A DNA stretch of 5,061 nucleotides from Methanobacteriota archaeon (GTDB taxonomy: Archaea; Thermoplasmatota; Thermoplasmata; RBG-16-68-12): assembly GCA_005878325.1 (NCBI GenBank), contig VBMR01000212.1, positions 1 through 5,061 on the forward strand. The letters are read 5' to 3'. Positions 1-5,061 of the stretch are shown one piece after another. The first letter of the stretch is position 1. Each line of letters starts with the position of its first letter. A program made the translations under genes and the position numbers. Below the pieces are notes generated by a model. The model made no database searches and was not told where the DNA came from. It was given only the letters and a program-made list of their open reading frames with translations.

Positions 1-436
1 TCAGGTTGTCATAGAGGTGCAGGTCGTTCATGAGACGAAAGATGGGAATCGCGACCATCTGCTGGGGAACCGACATCAGAAGTACAATGGAGAGGAACAG
101 GTAATCTCGGAAGGGAAACCGGAAGCGGCTGAATCCGTATCCGGCTAGGGTGGCTACGAGGATGGGGATGATTGTGGCGGGAATTGCGATGAGAAACGAG
201 TTGGCGTATCCTCGCGACATCGAAATGGTCGGATGGGTCAAGGCCGCGACGAAATTGGACAAGGAAGGATGGAAGGAGTTGAAGTTCCACCACCCGAGTG
301 CAATCTCATTCAAGGGACGAACCGCCGTGCTGAACACCCCCAGGAAGGGTATCAGCCAGGCCAATCCAACCGACCATGCGACGACGTGAATCACGACCGT
401 CTTGAGTCGCGGTTTCCTCAACCGACGCTTCGTCAT
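1..436 (-). CDS. malG: CUT1-family sugar ABC transporter permease, MalG-type (partial, C-terminus beyond window)
   Basis: This is the second transmembrane subunit of a carbohydrate importer. The window holds the first 145 residues; the family is usually about 270-290 long, so roughly the C-terminal half lies past the left edge. A basic start (MTKRRLRKPR) keeps the N-terminus inside the cell. Three hydrophobic segments follow at about residues 13-38, 81-104 and 111-136. The stretch GYGFSRFRFPFR (99-110) and the SVPQQMVAIPIFRLMNDL region (122-139) are typical of MalG-like permeases, just before the EAA loop, which is not in the window. The ATG overlaps the malF stop as ATGA (433-436), which implies translational coupling and a shared mRNA. 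Assignment to MalG rather than MalF rests on gene order and these motifs. The substrate is not readable from this piece; a trehalose/maltose-type sugar is inferred from treT nearby. Confidence 0.92.
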   Translation of the reverse strand, partial: MTKRRLRKPRLKTVVIHVVAWSVGLAWLIPFLGVFSTAVRPLNEIALGWWNFNSFHPSLSNFVAALTHPTISMSRGYANSFLIAIPATIIPILVATLAGYGFSRFRFPFRDYLFLSIVLLMSVPQQMVAIPIFRLMNDLHLYDNL

Positions 437-1425
437 TTCACCATCCGGCGAAGGACTAACAAGGTCGCAAACAAGGTCATGAGAGTGAGCAGGCTGGCGA
501 CGGCAGCGGCGAGGCCCGAGTTGAACGCGATGAACCCATAGCGATACATCTGGAGGGCGAGGACGTCGGCGGACCCCAGCGTCCCCCCGTCGGGGCCGAC
601 CGCAACGTACACAACGTCGAAAATCTTGAGCTCATATAGCAGGGTCATGACCACGATCACGAGGGTGATCGGTTTGAGAAGCGGGAACGCAATCCGGAAG
701 AAGATGCGGCTCGGGGAGGTGCCGTCGACTCGTGCCGCCTCAAAGTAATCCTTTGGAATCGTGGTCAGGCCTGCGGAATAGACGATTAGGCTGAAGCCCG
801 TCCACAGCCAGACGGAACCGAAAATCAGGCCGAGCAGGGTGAGCTGGCGTCGAACGATCCAATTCACATCGAGCGATTTCACACCGATCAGCCCGAAGAA
901 CGAGGGGACGATGCCGATACCCTGCTCCAGCAGAAAACGAAGGATGACGCCGCCGACGATCATGGGCGTGACCATTCCGAGAAAGATGAAGGATTTGATG
1001 ATCGAAGCGCCTCGAACATCCCGCAGAATGAGGGCGAGCCAAAGGCCGGCGAACAGAGAGATCGGCAGGTGGATGCCAATCCAAAGGGCGTTGTGCAGGA
1101 GCGTGCCGAGCGGCGGGGGCCAAGGCAAGTTTTTCGCGTTGATCGTCGCAGGGTCCGAAATCACGCGACCGTAGTTGTCGAGGCCCGAGTACGCGCCGGA
1201 GGAGCCTGGGTCCCCGGAAAAGAAACCGAGGAATACAGTCTGAAGGACCGGGTAGACGACGAAAAAAATGGCGAGGAACACGGCCGGGACGAAGAAGAGG
1301 AGCCGACCGGTCTTGACGCGAGACTTGTGGCTCACCCCCGGGTGGCCGCGCACCCAGGAGATCAGACGGTCCACGAAGGCCGATGGGAGCCTGCGAATGT
1401 CCGCGAAGCGACCTCCGCCCCCCAT
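433..1425 (-). CDS. malF: CUT1-family sugar ABC transporter permease, MalF-type
   Basis: A 330-residue integral membrane permease that would pair with the MalG-type protein to form the channel of a sugar importer. Hydrophobic segments lie at about residues 42-66, 108-134, 143-167, 196-220, 252-275 and 300-326, matching the six-helix core. The cytoplasmic EAA loop that contacts the ATPase is clear at about 227-250: E229-A230-A231, G235 and P248, followed by a helix. The first 40 residues are a hydrophilic, Arg-rich extension. The ATG lies 10 bases after the stop of the binding-protein gene. A GAGGAG Shine-Dalgarno sits only two bases before it, closer than usual, so a slightly later start is possible, for example a GTG at residue 18. 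The stop overlaps malG by ATGA. The protein looks complete, with no frame disturbance. Confidence 0.95.
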   Translation of the reverse strand: MGGGGRFADIRRLPSAFVDRLISWVRGHPGVSHKSRVKTGRLLFFVPAVFLAIFFVVYPVLQTVFLGFFSGDPGSSGAYSGLDNYGRVISDPATINAKNLPWPPPLGTLLHNALWIGIHLPISLFAGLWLALILRDVRGASIIKSFIFLGMVTPMIVGGVILRFLLEQGIGIVPSFFGLIGVKSLDVNWIVRRQLTLLGLIFGSVWLWTGFSLIVYSAGLTTIPKDYFEAARVDGTSPSRIFFRIAFPLLKPITLVIVVMTLLYELKIFDVVYVAVGPDGGTLGSADVLALQMYRYGFIAFNSGLAAAVASLLTLMTLFATLLVLRRMVK

Positions 1426-1435
1426 CGCTCCTCGT

Positions 1436-2464
1436 TCACGGCGGAACGGCGGCCTGAATCGCCGCGAGGATCCCGTCTAGGTCTCCGGCCGGATCCGGGC
1501 TCGTCCACAAGCCTTTGAGCTGGCTCCAGAAGGTGGTCTGGAACGTTCCTCCGACCGTATCGTCGAGGTCGACGAGGACCTCCTTGCCCTGGAGCGAATT
1601 GGCAACGGCCAAGTCGCCCGGCGGATACGAAGTGTTTGAGACCCCTACGCGTGTAGCGACGTGGCCGCCCTGCGCAATCTGAGCGTTCTGTCCGTCCACG
1701 CTGATCAGGAAGCTGAAGAGCTGTCTCGCGGCGTCCAGCCTCGTGGTGTACTTCGGGATAAACATGTAGTCGCCTGCGAACACAACCCCCGGGGTGATTC
1801 CGGTTTCCTCGGGAAGAGGGAAGACCCGAAGGTCGTTCAAATCGGGAGCAGGATTGAGGCCGAGTCCCTGCAGCCAAGTGCCGATCCAGCTTCCCATGAA
1901 GTACAAGCCAAACTCGCCATTCCACCAACGCGTCAGGGCAACGGAGTCCGCCGTCAGAGGTTCCGAGAAATCTCCCGCCTGAAGCAAGGGCACAATACGG
2001 TTGGCAAACACCGCGCGCACGGACGGAGAGGTCCATGTGACGGTTTGCGTCGTCCGATTACCCGTCAGCCCACGATGCATGCTCGCGCCGCCGTAGGTCG
2101 CGATGAAATGCTCGGTGACATCGGATATCGGCCATCCGACCCCATCGCCGGTCACGATCGGCGCGGTGACGCCTGAAATGGCTTTGATGCTCGCCAAGAG
2201 CGACTGGAACTGGGCCCACGTCGTCGGTGGCGAGAGGCCGTGCGCGGTGAAGAAAGACTGTCGATACCAGAATCCCGGCTTCACCTTGCCCGTGTAGATG
2301 CCGCCCCAAATCTTCCCGCTGCCATCCGTAACCGGGGCCAAGAGGTCCGTCCCGGCCGTCGTCCCGACCTTGAAATCGCTCGGTTTGACGAGGTCCGTTA
2401 CGTCAACGACGTCGCCCGTCGCCCCGCCATGAGCCTTGATGAAAGAAGTCACCATGAAAATCAC
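1436..2464 (-). CDS. Extracellular sugar-binding protein of the ABC importer, missing its N-terminal part
   Basis: From the GTG at 2464 this encodes 342 residues of a CUT1-type (MalE-like, SBP family 1) solute-binding protein. Recognisable pieces are GFWYRQSFFTAHGLSPPTTW (64-83), matching the usual 'yNkdlF...Gl..PkTWdE' region; RWWNGEFGLYFMGSW (179-193), matching the conserved 'G.aAM...gsW'; and the C-terminal GDYMFIPKYTTRLDAARQLF (231-250), matching 'sk..eaA..F'. Full family members are about 400-450 residues with a signal or anchor and a first lobe before this point. The same frame stays open upstream of 2464 and reads FAAKQTPGD, which fits the family's 'aaGnaPDvif' segment, but no ATG, GTG or TTG occurs in that frame between 2465 and 2575. 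The GTG has no Shine-Dalgarno. The real N-terminus is therefore probably in the neighbouring frame (2461-2652) and the gene is broken, by mutation or by an assembly or sequencing fault. Trehalose/maltose-type specificity is inferred from treT. Confidence 0.85.
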   Translation of the reverse strand: MIFMVTSFIKAHGGATGDVVDVTDLVKPSDFKVGTTAGTDLLAPVTDGSGKIWGGIYTGKVKPGFWYRQSFFTAHGLSPPTTWAQFQSLLASIKAISGVTAPIVTGDGVGWPISDVTEHFIATYGGASMHRGLTGNRTTQTVTWTSPSVRAVFANRIVPLLQAGDFSEPLTADSVALTRWWNGEFGLYFMGSWIGTWLQGLGLNPAPDLNDLRVFPLPEETGITPGVVFAGDYMFIPKYTTRLDAARQLFSFLISVDGQNAQIAQGGHVATRVGVSNTSYPPGDLAVANSLQGKEVLVDLDDTVGGTFQTTFWSQLKGLWTSPDPAGDLDGILAAIQAAVPP

Positions 2465-2652
2465 GTCGCCGGGCGTCTGCTTCGCGGCGAATTGAGTCCC
2501 GGCCGCGGAACGACGTAGTATCCGAGGGCTGTGCCAAGGAGGAGGCCGACGACCAGGAGCACGATGGCGATCAGCCAGGACGTCCCTGCCTTCTTCGGAA
2601 CGAAATCGGTCCCGCCTGCTGGCCCACCCGAGGCCTGACTGGATTGCCCCAC
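2461..2652 (-). CDS. Membrane-anchor ORF, probable detached N-terminus of the sugar-binding protein
   Basis: A 63-residue reading frame starting with GTG at 2652. It has a hydrophilic Gly/Ser-rich head, two lysines (KKAGTSW, about 20-26) and one hydrophobic segment at about residues 26-48 (ending LGTALGYYVV). This is the layout of an archaeal binding-protein signal or anchor. After PRPGLNS the frame continues into SPRSRRPAT and stops, overlapping the GTG at 2464 as GTGA. A well placed GAGGAG and a TATA-like box precede it, so it is very likely translated. The last eight or so residues look like out-of-frame readthrough. I read it as the N-terminus of the binding protein separated from its body by a frame change plus a loss of sequence. 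A free-standing small membrane protein coupled to the downstream ORF is the alternative. Confidence 0.55.
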   Translation of the reverse strand: MGQSSQASGGPAGGTDFVPKKAGTSWLIAIVLLVVGLLLGTALGYYVVPRPGLNSPRSRRPAT

Positions 2653-2660
2653 CGCTCCAA

Positions 2661-2666
2661 CTCCTC
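2661..2666 (-). promoter_or_regulatory. Shine-Dalgarno GAGGAG for the GTG start at 2652
   Basis: GAGGAG on the minus strand ends eight bases before the GTG at 2652, which is ideal spacing. It fixes this GTG as the start of the anchor ORF and shows that the binding-protein gene begins in this frame rather than at 2464. Confidence 0.6.
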
Positions 2667-2689
2667 GGGCGGGCGGAACGTCCTCAAAT

Positions 2690-2701
2690 GGTATATCTTT
2701 T
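2690..2701 (-). promoter_or_regulatory. Candidate archaeal TATA box for the ABC importer genes
   Basis: The minus strand reads AAAAGATATACC, an isolated AT-rich patch in GC-rich DNA, centred near 2695. Archaeal transcription usually starts about 25-27 bases after the TATA centre, which predicts a start near 2669. That would give a leader of about 17 bases that just includes the GAGGAG at 2661-2666 before the GTG at 2652. This would give the transporter genes a promoter of their own, separate from treT upstream. Confidence 0.45.
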
Positions 2702-2705
2702 GTGT

Positions 2706-2745
2706 GTTGCCACCAGTACGGGGTGAGGGCGGAGTTACCACGTAC
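2706..2745. repeat. Imperfect direct repeat upstream of the transporter promoter
   Basis: On the plus strand GTTGCCACCAGTAC (2706-2719) and GTTACCACGTAC (2734-2745) match except for one base and a two-base gap, with starts 28 bases apart. They sit just upstream of the TATA-like box relative to the transporter genes, where an archaeal activator or a sugar-responsive regulator could bind. Two short copies in GC-rich DNA can arise by chance. I do not recognise the motif, and it does not match the TrmB operator form TACTNNNAGTA. Confidence 0.25.
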
Positions 2746-2805
2746 CCGTTCGGCCGCCCGCCAGACAGCCCCGCTCCTCCCGTCCGGAAGCGAAAGGAAT
2801 CGAAG

Positions 2806-4041
2806 TCATGTCGTCCCGGCTAAGTCGGAATAAAGCTTCAGATGATCGCGTAGGTAGCGCGTAATCAAGAACTCCGCCCGGACCCGCTCACGCCCCGCGC
2901 GGCCCATGGATGTCCTCCGAGCATCGTCCCGAAGGAGCTCGAGGGTCCGCGCGGCCGCCTGTTGGACCGAAGAGACGAGAAATCCGTTCACCTGGTCCTC
3001 GATCTGAAGGCGGATGCCCACGACATCCCCGCCGATGACCGGGACCCCCTTCCAAAGGGCTTCGCTCACGATGAGTCCGAACCCCTCTCGGAGCGATTTC
3101 GCGATCGCGACGTCCGTCTCCCGCTGGAGGACGTTCACCTCGAGCCCTCCGACACCCCGGAGGTCCGTCAGGAAGTGGATGTCGGGGTCGTCTCCCGCAT
3201 GCCGGGCCGTCCGCTCGAACCACAGCCACCCTTCCGGATCGTCCTTCGCCATCGAGGCGATCATGAGCAACTGGACGTCCGGGATCGATTTCTTGACGAG
3301 GCGGTAGGCGTCGATGACGCCCAGCGGATCCTTCCACGGATCGAAGCGACCGACCTGGCTGATCACCGGGCGGTCCGGATTGAACGAGAAACGGGACACG
3401 ATCTCCCTCCGCTCCTCCTCCCCTACCTCTCGATTCTTTGGGCTCAGGGGATCGATCGCCGGGGGGGCCACGACCCGATGGCGGAACCGGACATTGCGGG
3501 GCGCGTAACTCTCCGCGCTGAAAATCGCGGCATCGTACGCCTCCAGATAGGGCCGCAGGAGGGCCAGAACGGAGGCGTTCGGGCTCGTGAGGTCGATGTG
3601 ACACCGCCAGATCCAAGGCGCTCGGTGTTCGACAAGCGCCACGAGGGGCGCGGGTTGCGGGTCGTGGATCACGACGACGTCAAAGTCATCCTCGAAATCC
3701 GCCGCATTCGCCTCGTTCACCTGTCGATAGGCCGACTCCATTGCGGGCGTCAGGCCGGTCTGCGAGCCCTGGAGGGCATTGTGAATCGTCTTGGTCGCGT
3801 CGAAGAATGGGTTGGTGCCGGACATGACGAACCAGTGCGCATCGACGCCCAAGTCCCGCATCAGAGGGACCAAGCTGTGCAGCAGTTCCGCGACCCCTCC
3901 ACCGTAGGCGGTCGCGTTCACGTGCGCGACCCGCTTGCCCTTGAGCTTTCGACCGAGTCCCTCGAGTTCCTCCGCGACCGCGGTCCCGATAATCGGCCGG
4001 TAGTCCCCGAACCGCTTGGCGGAAACCTTCACCTCTTCCAT
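2806..4041 (-). CDS. treT: Trehalose glycosyltransferring synthase, TreT-type (GT4 glycosyltransferase)
   Basis: A cytoplasmic GT-B fold enzyme. TreT reversibly joins glucose and an NDP-glucose to give trehalose plus NDP. From the ATG at 4041 it has 411 residues, about the size of known TreT proteins. Visible motifs are the glycine-rich N-terminal loop HVNATAYGGGVAELL (40-54), the LVPLMRDLGVDAHW stretch (57-70), HNALQG (87-92), IHDPQPAPL (125-133), WRCHIDLTSPN (145-155), the donor-site GRFDPWKDP (231-239, with Arg232 and Lys237), and SLREGFGLIVSEALWKGVP (316-334), which holds the GT4 E-x7-E pair Glu319 and Glu327. These match archaeal TreT closely. Start choice: the ATG at 4041 has an upstream AGGT and gives the family length. 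An ATG at 4065 is also possible. A GTG at 4125 would add a poor-looking leader and overlap the VOC gene. The gene sits directly upstream of the sugar importer on the same strand, as in trehalose/maltose clusters. Confidence 0.93.
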   Translation of the reverse strand: MEEVKVSAKRFGDYRPIIGTAVAEELEGLGRKLKGKRVAHVNATAYGGGVAELLHSLVPLMRDLGVDAHWFVMSGTNPFFDATKTIHNALQGSQTGLTPAMESAYRQVNEANAADFEDDFDVVVIHDPQPAPLVALVEHRAPWIWRCHIDLTSPNASVLALLRPYLEAYDAAIFSAESYAPRNVRFRHRVVAPPAIDPLSPKNREVGEEERREIVSRFSFNPDRPVISQVGRFDPWKDPLGVIDAYRLVKKSIPDVQLLMIASMAKDDPEGWLWFERTARHAGDDPDIHFLTDLRGVGGLEVNVLQRETDVAIAKSLREGFGLIVSEALWKGVPVIGGDVVGIRLQIEDQVNGFLVSSVQQAAARTLELLRDDARRTSMGRAGRERVRAEFLITRYLRDHLKLYSDLAGTT

Positions 4042-4075
4042 CGATCGACCTGCCGGGCGCCGCATATCCCATCCG

Positions 4076-4534
4076 TTATTTCTTCTGTGCGCGTCGACCG
4101 CGTGCGCGTTTCGGGTCCCTCCCACGCCGCTTCAAAGGCCGCTTCCTGCTGCCGCGAGGCGATTGTGTCCGCTCGAACCAAATTTCGATCCGATATCCAT
4201 CCGGATCTGAGACGAACACATAGGGCTCACCCGGGACGAACTCCCCCTTCTCCAGAATCGTTCCGCCTGCGCGCTCGGCCGTTGCCGCCGCGGCATCGAT
4301 GTCCCTCGGGTCCCGCAGGCGGAATCCGATGTGAGAGACCCCACCCCTCCGTCCCGCGGCAGGCTCGTCCAACTCGAAGACGATGACATCCTTGCTCCTC
4401 GGAGTCTGGACCTGGAGGCTGGTCGCGTCCCGGTACATCTCGCGGACGCCGAGGAGTTCCTCATAGAACCGGAAGGATCGGCCGAGGTCTCGGACCGCAA
4501 GGCCGACATGAGTGAGTCCGTACGTTCGAATCAT
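4076..4534 (-). CDS. VOC-superfamily (glyoxalase I/dioxygenase fold) protein
   Basis: 152 residues with a single glyoxalase/bleomycin-resistance type domain at about 1-122. It opens with LTHVGLAVRDLGRSFRFYEELLG (7-29), the usual first repeat. The likely metal ligands are His9, Glu54 (VFELDE), His68 (SHIGFRL) and Glu117 (YRIEIWFE), in the family's H-E-H-E pattern; SDPDGYRIE (109-117) is also typical. The domain is found in lactoylglutathione lyases, methylmalonyl-CoA epimerases and others, and the exact reaction cannot be told. Residues 123-152 form a strongly basic tail (RKRPLKRRGRD, then RARGRRAQKK) beyond the usual end of the domain. A GGAGG (4545-4549) ten bases before the ATG supports the start. 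The cupin stop is four bases upstream, so the two are probably co-transcribed. Confidence 0.85.
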   Translation of the reverse strand: MIRTYGLTHVGLAVRDLGRSFRFYEELLGVREMYRDATSLQVQTPRSKDVIVFELDEPAAGRRGGVSHIGFRLRDPRDIDAAAATAERAGGTILEKGEFVPGEPYVFVSDPDGYRIEIWFERTQSPRGSRKRPLKRRGRDPKRARGRRAQKK

Positions 4535-4538
4535 CGGT

Positions 4539-4937
4539 TCACCGCCTCCGAGCCGACCTCGAGGACTGGGCCGAACGCTGCCTGTCGCGTCGAACTCTCG
4601 GTGGAGAAGCCGTTGATTGAGAGCCCTCCGCAGGTGCGAAAATCACCAAGAGGCTCAGCTTCTCACGGATCGAATGGAAACGATGTTCGACCCTCGCGGG
4701 CACGAACACGAGGCTCCCCGGAGAGACCTCTCGATCTTCGCCCCCGACGCGAATGCGGGCTCGTCCCTCGATGACGTAGTACACCTCGTCCTCCGAATGC
4801 GGCGATTGCGGGTCTTCCCCAGAGGCGGGCAGTGTGTAGATCCCGAGGCTCATGGAGGGCACCCGCAAGAATTCGGAGTACGGTTGGGTCGCCACCCGCA
4901 CACCACGGAGTAAGTCCGCGATTTCGTGGGCATCCAT
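4539..4937 (-). CDS. Small single-domain cupin protein
   Basis: 132 residues. The conserved part (about 20-103) is one cupin beta-barrel. Motif 1 is PHSEDEVYYVIEGRARI (46-62), with His47, Glu51 and Gly58; the usual second His of HxH is replaced, as in other short 'PHxEDEVYYV' cupins. Motif 2 is PGSLVFVPARVEHRFHSI (73-90) with His85. LLVIFAP (96-102) is the usual last strand. A metal site is likely, but function ranges from isomerases and dioxygenases to sugar or ligand sensing, so no role is assigned. Residues about 105-132 (SQSTASPPRVRRD... to RRR) are Ser/Arg-rich and unlike the rest; another frame there reads more like protein and ends with an ATGA overlap onto the VOC gene, so the C-terminus may be affected by a frameshift. 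The ATG at 4937 lies about 25 bases after a TATA-like box, which fits leaderless translation. Confidence 0.82.
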   Translation of the reverse strand: MDAHEIADLLRGVRVATQPYSEFLRVPSMSLGIYTLPASGEDPQSPHSEDEVYYVIEGRARIRVGGEDREVSPGSLVFVPARVEHRFHSIREKLSLLVIFAPAEGSQSTASPPRVRRDRQRSAQSSRSARRR

Positions 4938-4958
4938 GCGAATCGCAGCGGCGTCGTC

Positions 4959-4968
4959 GGATAAAGAG
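4959..4968 (-). promoter_or_regulatory. Candidate TATA box for a leaderless cupin-VOC(-treT) transcript
   Basis: The minus strand reads CTCTTTATCC, with core TTTATC centred near 4962.5, about 25 bases from the A of the cupin ATG at 4937. Archaeal transcription begins about 25-27 bases after the TATA centre, so the mRNA would start at or within a base or two of the ATG. No Shine-Dalgarno is seen before this ATG, as expected for a leaderless message. No clear BRE is visible upstream. Confidence 0.5.
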
Positions 4969-4985
4969 GCGTCCCTCCGCCACGG

Positions 4986-5061
4986 TTAAGTAGGTCTGCC
5001 TCCTAGGGCGAGTCGATGGGTGACGAATCCGACGAGGACGAACGGGACAAGCGTCGTCCGC
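4986..5061 (-). other. Edge fragment: possible C-terminus of an upstream membrane protein (or start of a divergent gene)
   Basis: On the minus strand one frame enters from the right edge and reads 24 residues, including LVPFVLVGFVTHRLALGG, before a TAA at 4986-4988. That resembles the last helix of a membrane protein and would end just before the cupin promoter. On the plus strand an ATG at 5016 opens MGDESDEDERDKRRP, running off the edge, and GTTAAGTA (4985-4992) lies at a TATA-like distance of about 27 bases before it. Acidic codons and hydrophobic codons mirror each other on opposite strands, so one reading is a shadow of the other. The 46 to 76 bases available do not decide between them. 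Confidence 0.25.

Noticed and set aside
1362..2036. Minus-strand 224-codon open frame overlapping the binding-protein body and the malF start
   Set aside because: It is Arg-rich with no recognisable motif. The same bases in the other frame encode conserved binding-protein and MalF segments.
2461..2464. GTGA overlap taken as proof of two naturally coupled genes
   Set aside because: The downstream frame carries family-like residues (FAAKQTPGD) upstream of that GTG, and no Shine-Dalgarno precedes it, so the overlap is more likely a by-product of a frame break.
2760..2805. Transcription terminator after treT
   Set aside because: The minus strand has only short T runs (CCTTTCGCTTCC) and no convincing stem-loop or T tract, so I could not support one.
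4041..4125. treT starting at the GTG at 4125
   Set aside because: It would overlap the VOC gene by about 50 bases and add 28 residues with no similarity to TreT N-termini. The ATG at 4041 gives the normal family length.
2962..4386. Long plus-strand open frame of 474 codons across treT and the VOC gene
   Set aside because: It is antisense to clearly recognisable TreT and VOC proteins, spans the gap between them, is rich in Arg/Asp/His, and has no family motif. It is a typical antisense shadow in GC-rich DNA.
1..5061. CRISPR array, tRNA/rRNA, insertion sequence or phage genes
   Set aside because: No regularly spaced repeats, no cloverleaf-like sequence or rRNA stretches, no transposase or integrase motifs and no terminal inverted repeats were seen on either strand.

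Overview
The window looks like a GC-rich archaeal chromosome segment. It is laid out as one minus-strand gene row read from right to left. The archaeal assignment rests on three things: a TreT-type trehalose synthase next to a CUT1 sugar ABC transporter, an arrangement known from Thermococcales and other archaea; a TATA-like box about 25 bases before the cupin start, as in leaderless archaeal transcripts; and a second TATA-like box followed by a Shine-Dalgarno before the sugar-binding gene. The lineage cannot be read from the sequence. A high-GC Thermoplasmatota-type organism is only a guess.

Layout from the upstream (right) end. 4986-5061 holds either the tail of a further minus-strand gene or the first codons of a divergent plus-strand gene. 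Next come a small cupin protein (4539-4937) and a VOC/glyoxalase-fold protein (4076-4534), closely spaced and probably co-transcribed. After a short gap comes treT (2806-4041), then a 153-base intergenic region with a separate promoter. The ABC importer genes follow: a membrane-anchor ORF (2461-2652), the solute-binding protein body (1436-2464), a MalF-type permease (433-1425) and a MalG-type permease that runs off the left edge (1-436). The permeases overlap by ATGA. The ATPase (MalK) is not in the window and may lie past the left edge.

Functionally this is a trehalose/maltose-type module. The importer would bring in an oligosaccharide (trehalose or a related glucoside is inferred from treT), and TreT would interconvert trehalose and NDP-glucose plus glucose in the cytoplasm. 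The roles of the cupin and VOC proteins are unknown.

The main oddity is that the solute-binding protein is broken. Its membrane anchor and its body are in different frames, and about 50-60 residues of the first lobe appear to be missing between them. A weaker sign of a second frame change lies in the cupin C-terminus. I see no CRISPR array, RNA gene, mobile element or clearly new system; apart from these breaks this is a conventional sugar-uptake region.
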